Shown: piece after piece, positions 61,551 to 64,000 of the stretch
Layout of the letters: the number at the start of each line of letters is the position of its first letter
How positions within the stretch are numbered: position 1 is the stretch's first letter
Assembly: GCA_950295325.1 (NCBI GenBank)
Contig: OX485805.1
Coordinates: 44,478,758 to 44,542,757, forward strand
DNA: 64,000 nt
Direction: 5' to 3'
Origin: Polytrichum commune
Lineage: Eukaryota > Streptophyta > Polytrichopsida > Polytrichales > Polytrichaceae
The notes under the pieces: generated by a model
What the model was told of the DNA's origin: nothing
The model's input: the letters and a program-made list of their open reading frames with translations, nothing else
The model's database searches: none
Translations under genes and position numbers: made by a program

Positions 61551-63900
61551 TCACTGACTTGATTCATCCGTGAGGTGAGCAAGGTGGTCTTTTGCAAATG
61601 TCATGTATTTTTGAGGGATGGATAGTGACCCACTTTGATTATTCCATGGTTTCCATGCTATAAATATGGAATATGCGCTTGGATTATGCTCAAAATCCAC
61701 CCTTTAATGAAAATTATGATTTGTATCACAACATGTGTAATGACGGAACACATATTCATTACACGTTGTTGGTCAGTAGTACTCCACTGAAATCTGACAA
61801 AAATGAGGACTAAAAATTGTAAATTTTGGTGGAGACAAGGCTTTTGCCACCCAAACTGGTTTAGCATGTGTCTCATCTCCATGATGCAATATGAGCATAT
61901 AATCTTCATGACAATCCATTGCAACACAAAAAGAGGGTGGGGGGATGATTACTAGTAGGTCCAGTGTAATGGTCGTCCTCATTGAATTCCTCACGAACCT
62001 TCACATTGTCAAAAAGCCTAGTTGCTAATGCATTAACATCCATACGATTTTGTGGCCAAAAATCATGCCTCAAAGTAAAAAAGTTATCTTGATGAAGGTC
62101 CATTAAAGTGGAACAGACACGTGTCCAATAGCCTATCCAAGTTCCATATTGGTGGCGGAAAGACCTACCAACATTCGCTACCTGCAGACGATTCCAATAG
62201 TGTATAAAGGCCGATATGCCCTTTATAATATCTATAGGAGATAAGATTGCACAAGCATAGACACCTATACAAAGGCATATGAACAATGCTTGGAGTGAGA
62301 TGATCTCAAGCTCTCCTTGCTTTGCCTTTTATTGCTTTTCTTCTCTTCATTGGTTCACACAAACAACATGGAATAACTCTTATCCCTCTTCGGACTAGCA
62401 TGCTAGCCTTATTCTAACCTTATTCTTTCTCATGCTTCCTCCTTTATATTTCTATTGACTACAAGCAATCTAATGCTCTACCCTCTACAATATCTTTCAC
62501 ATTTTTCATGGATATTGTTTTGCAAGGTTTGGGCTCCCCATTTGGTAACATTTGTCCTCCTTGTCAACAAGCTAAACAAGAAGCCCCTCCAGTGGGCTCC
62601 AATCTTGTGTCGTGGACAATAGCTTGACTCCAAGGCCAAAATGCCATCATTACGCATGTAAAATAAATAAAAAATTGAGACTTTGTGTATCCAATCAAAC
62701 GGTGAGCTCTACTCCAAATATATGGTTTTTTAAATGCTTCAAAGTACGACACCTCCTCAATCATATGAGGGATGATGGGAATGTTGTTCAAAAATTCATG
62801 TACAATTCATCAATAGTAGGATTGTTGGGAAATCCTCCTCATACAATTTCATGTGTCACTGTCCAAAAGATGCATCAATATCATTGTGTGTATAGCCCAT
62901 CGATAGAAAACATACAAACACCTCCTTAAAATGCATTTCATAGCCAACAAAGACCAACATAAAAACACAAATATGTTTTTGTTGTCCTTGGCATAATTGT
63001 CCAATTGGATCTGCATGATAAGGGTAATTTTTTCGTACTTACAAGCTCATTAAGGGGTTCCAGATTGGGTGCAAGCACGGTAAAGTGGACAACTCCTGAT
63101 CCCTGCCTAGTGTCAAGTGAAAGTGATTCAATTTTATGTACTAACTTTGAATTTTGTGAAGAAATAAACCATAGACATTTTTAAAACATCTTGATCTACA
63201 AAGCCAAGCAATTTATGATGACAAAAAGAATTCCAAGAAAAGTCTACCTATTTTAGAAGACGGTGCAAGTGGCGTGCAAGTAGGTGATATTGAATAAGTG
63301 ACTGTCTAAAATTTGTTTAAAATATGATAAAATTACATAAAATTGATGGTTTTTTACAAAGTTTTGTGGTGATGCCCTCAAGTAGATAATGAATTCAAGG
63401 AATATAAAAAAAATTCTAACTTCAAAATAGTTAAGGTCATGAAATCTACATCCAAAACCAGACTCAACCATTTGTTTTTAAGCATCACTTTTGATGCTAA
63501 GTATTGAAGATCTCAACTTGATATTCTACATTTGAGTATTTAACACAACAATAGAGGTCATTATAAAAAAATTCCAATTTAAATAACTCTTTGCTACTAC
63601 TTTTAGGCCTTTGACCAAAAAAATTATGGTTTTAGTATACCATAGCACTTTTTTGGTCCACTTCACCATGCTTGCACCCATATATGAATTCATGCATTCA
63701 TTTTTTCCATCCAACACCGCTTTGTATAGAGGTGTCAACTGACATTTTCAAATAATAATTTTAAAAAGTATGTAAGTGGTTTTGGTGCATGCAAAAACTG
63801 TGCAAATAACCCAATGATGTGGCTTAAATCCATCATATTCACATCAAGAGCATAATGGGCAAGCTTGACATCATCATGGCCACAAGCAATCATCCCCAAA
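61551..63900 (-). pseudogene. Decayed DUF7869-like transposase copy 3, cut by the window edge
   Basis: Reading leftward from about 63900, these pieces follow in order in several frames: GMIACGHDDVKLAHYALD, TPLYKAVLDGKNE, QLDN-region remnants near 62990, HMIEEVSYFEAFKK, IGYTKSQFF, FWPQNRMDV, DDHYTGP, VWVAKALSPPKF and YMTFAKDHLAHLTDE, then stop at 61553-61551. The order equals that of the plus-strand gene and copy 2. The sequence right of 63900 looks intronic, matching the intron position inferred in copy 2. Many stops and shifts; no palindrome nearby. Confidence 0.75.
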
Positions 63901-64000
63901 AGAATCCAAAGACTCGTGGTTGAATAAGAAATTCAAATTGATTATATCTATGCTCTTAAGTAGCACAACGAATAAATAAAGTTGTGGAACCCCACAAAAC

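Overview
The window looks like nuclear DNA of a land plant. The evidence is plant-type telomere repeats (CCCTAAA) at interstitial sites, GT-AG introns with consistent phases, a Ty1/copia retrotransposon, a hAT element, and a multi-exon ARM-type gene of a family I recall from plants. Long repeat-rich spacers and the gene content would fit a bryophyte, lycophyte or fern better than a compact flowering-plant genome, but I cannot name the species.

Left end (0.4-8 kb): a large minus-strand gene of at least six exons (6835 down to 690). Its phases are compatible across all five introns. It encodes a ParB/DGQHR-like domain, a long acidic linker and a C-terminal FCP1/NLI-like HAD domain; one in-frame TGA interrupts exon 2. 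From 8 to 19 kb there is AT-rich spacer with a family of inverted-repeat elements. They have long poly-G ends, internal telomere-like repeats and, in the best case, an 8-bp target duplication.

19.4-23.3 kb: an intron-containing transposase-like gene (DUF7869-like, RNase H/DDE-like motifs) with a TATA box. Two decayed relatives lie on the minus strand at 24.3-26.4 kb and at 61.6-64 kb. 27.1-33.5 kb: a copia element with 281/271-bp LTRs and a 5-bp target duplication. It is disabled in several ways and interrupted by a 1.2-kb non-autonomous hAT element (8-bp duplication) carrying a GC-rich minisatellite. 34.2-39.8 kb: a plus-strand ARM-repeat-type gene with two frameshifts and an apparently missing middle exon. 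40-64 kb is mostly spacer, with a small MITE, a perfect solo LTR of the same copia lineage (5-bp duplication), a 440-bp polypurine tract and two short, possibly related ORFs.

The most unusual signal is a dispersed 22-bp palindrome (arms CCCACGGGTG / CACCCGTGGG, centre TT, AA or AT). There are about 17 recognisable copies plus relics. All lie at the two gene islands (0.4-7.6 and 19.5-23.7 kb), in introns, leaders and flanks, and once inside an exon; none is elsewhere in the window. One diverged copy keeps perfect pairing through matched changes in both arms. I interpret this as a previously undescribed mini-palindromic mobile or regulatory element family, comparable in form to the palindromic elements of Rickettsia. 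A functional link to the ParB-like protein is only a speculation.
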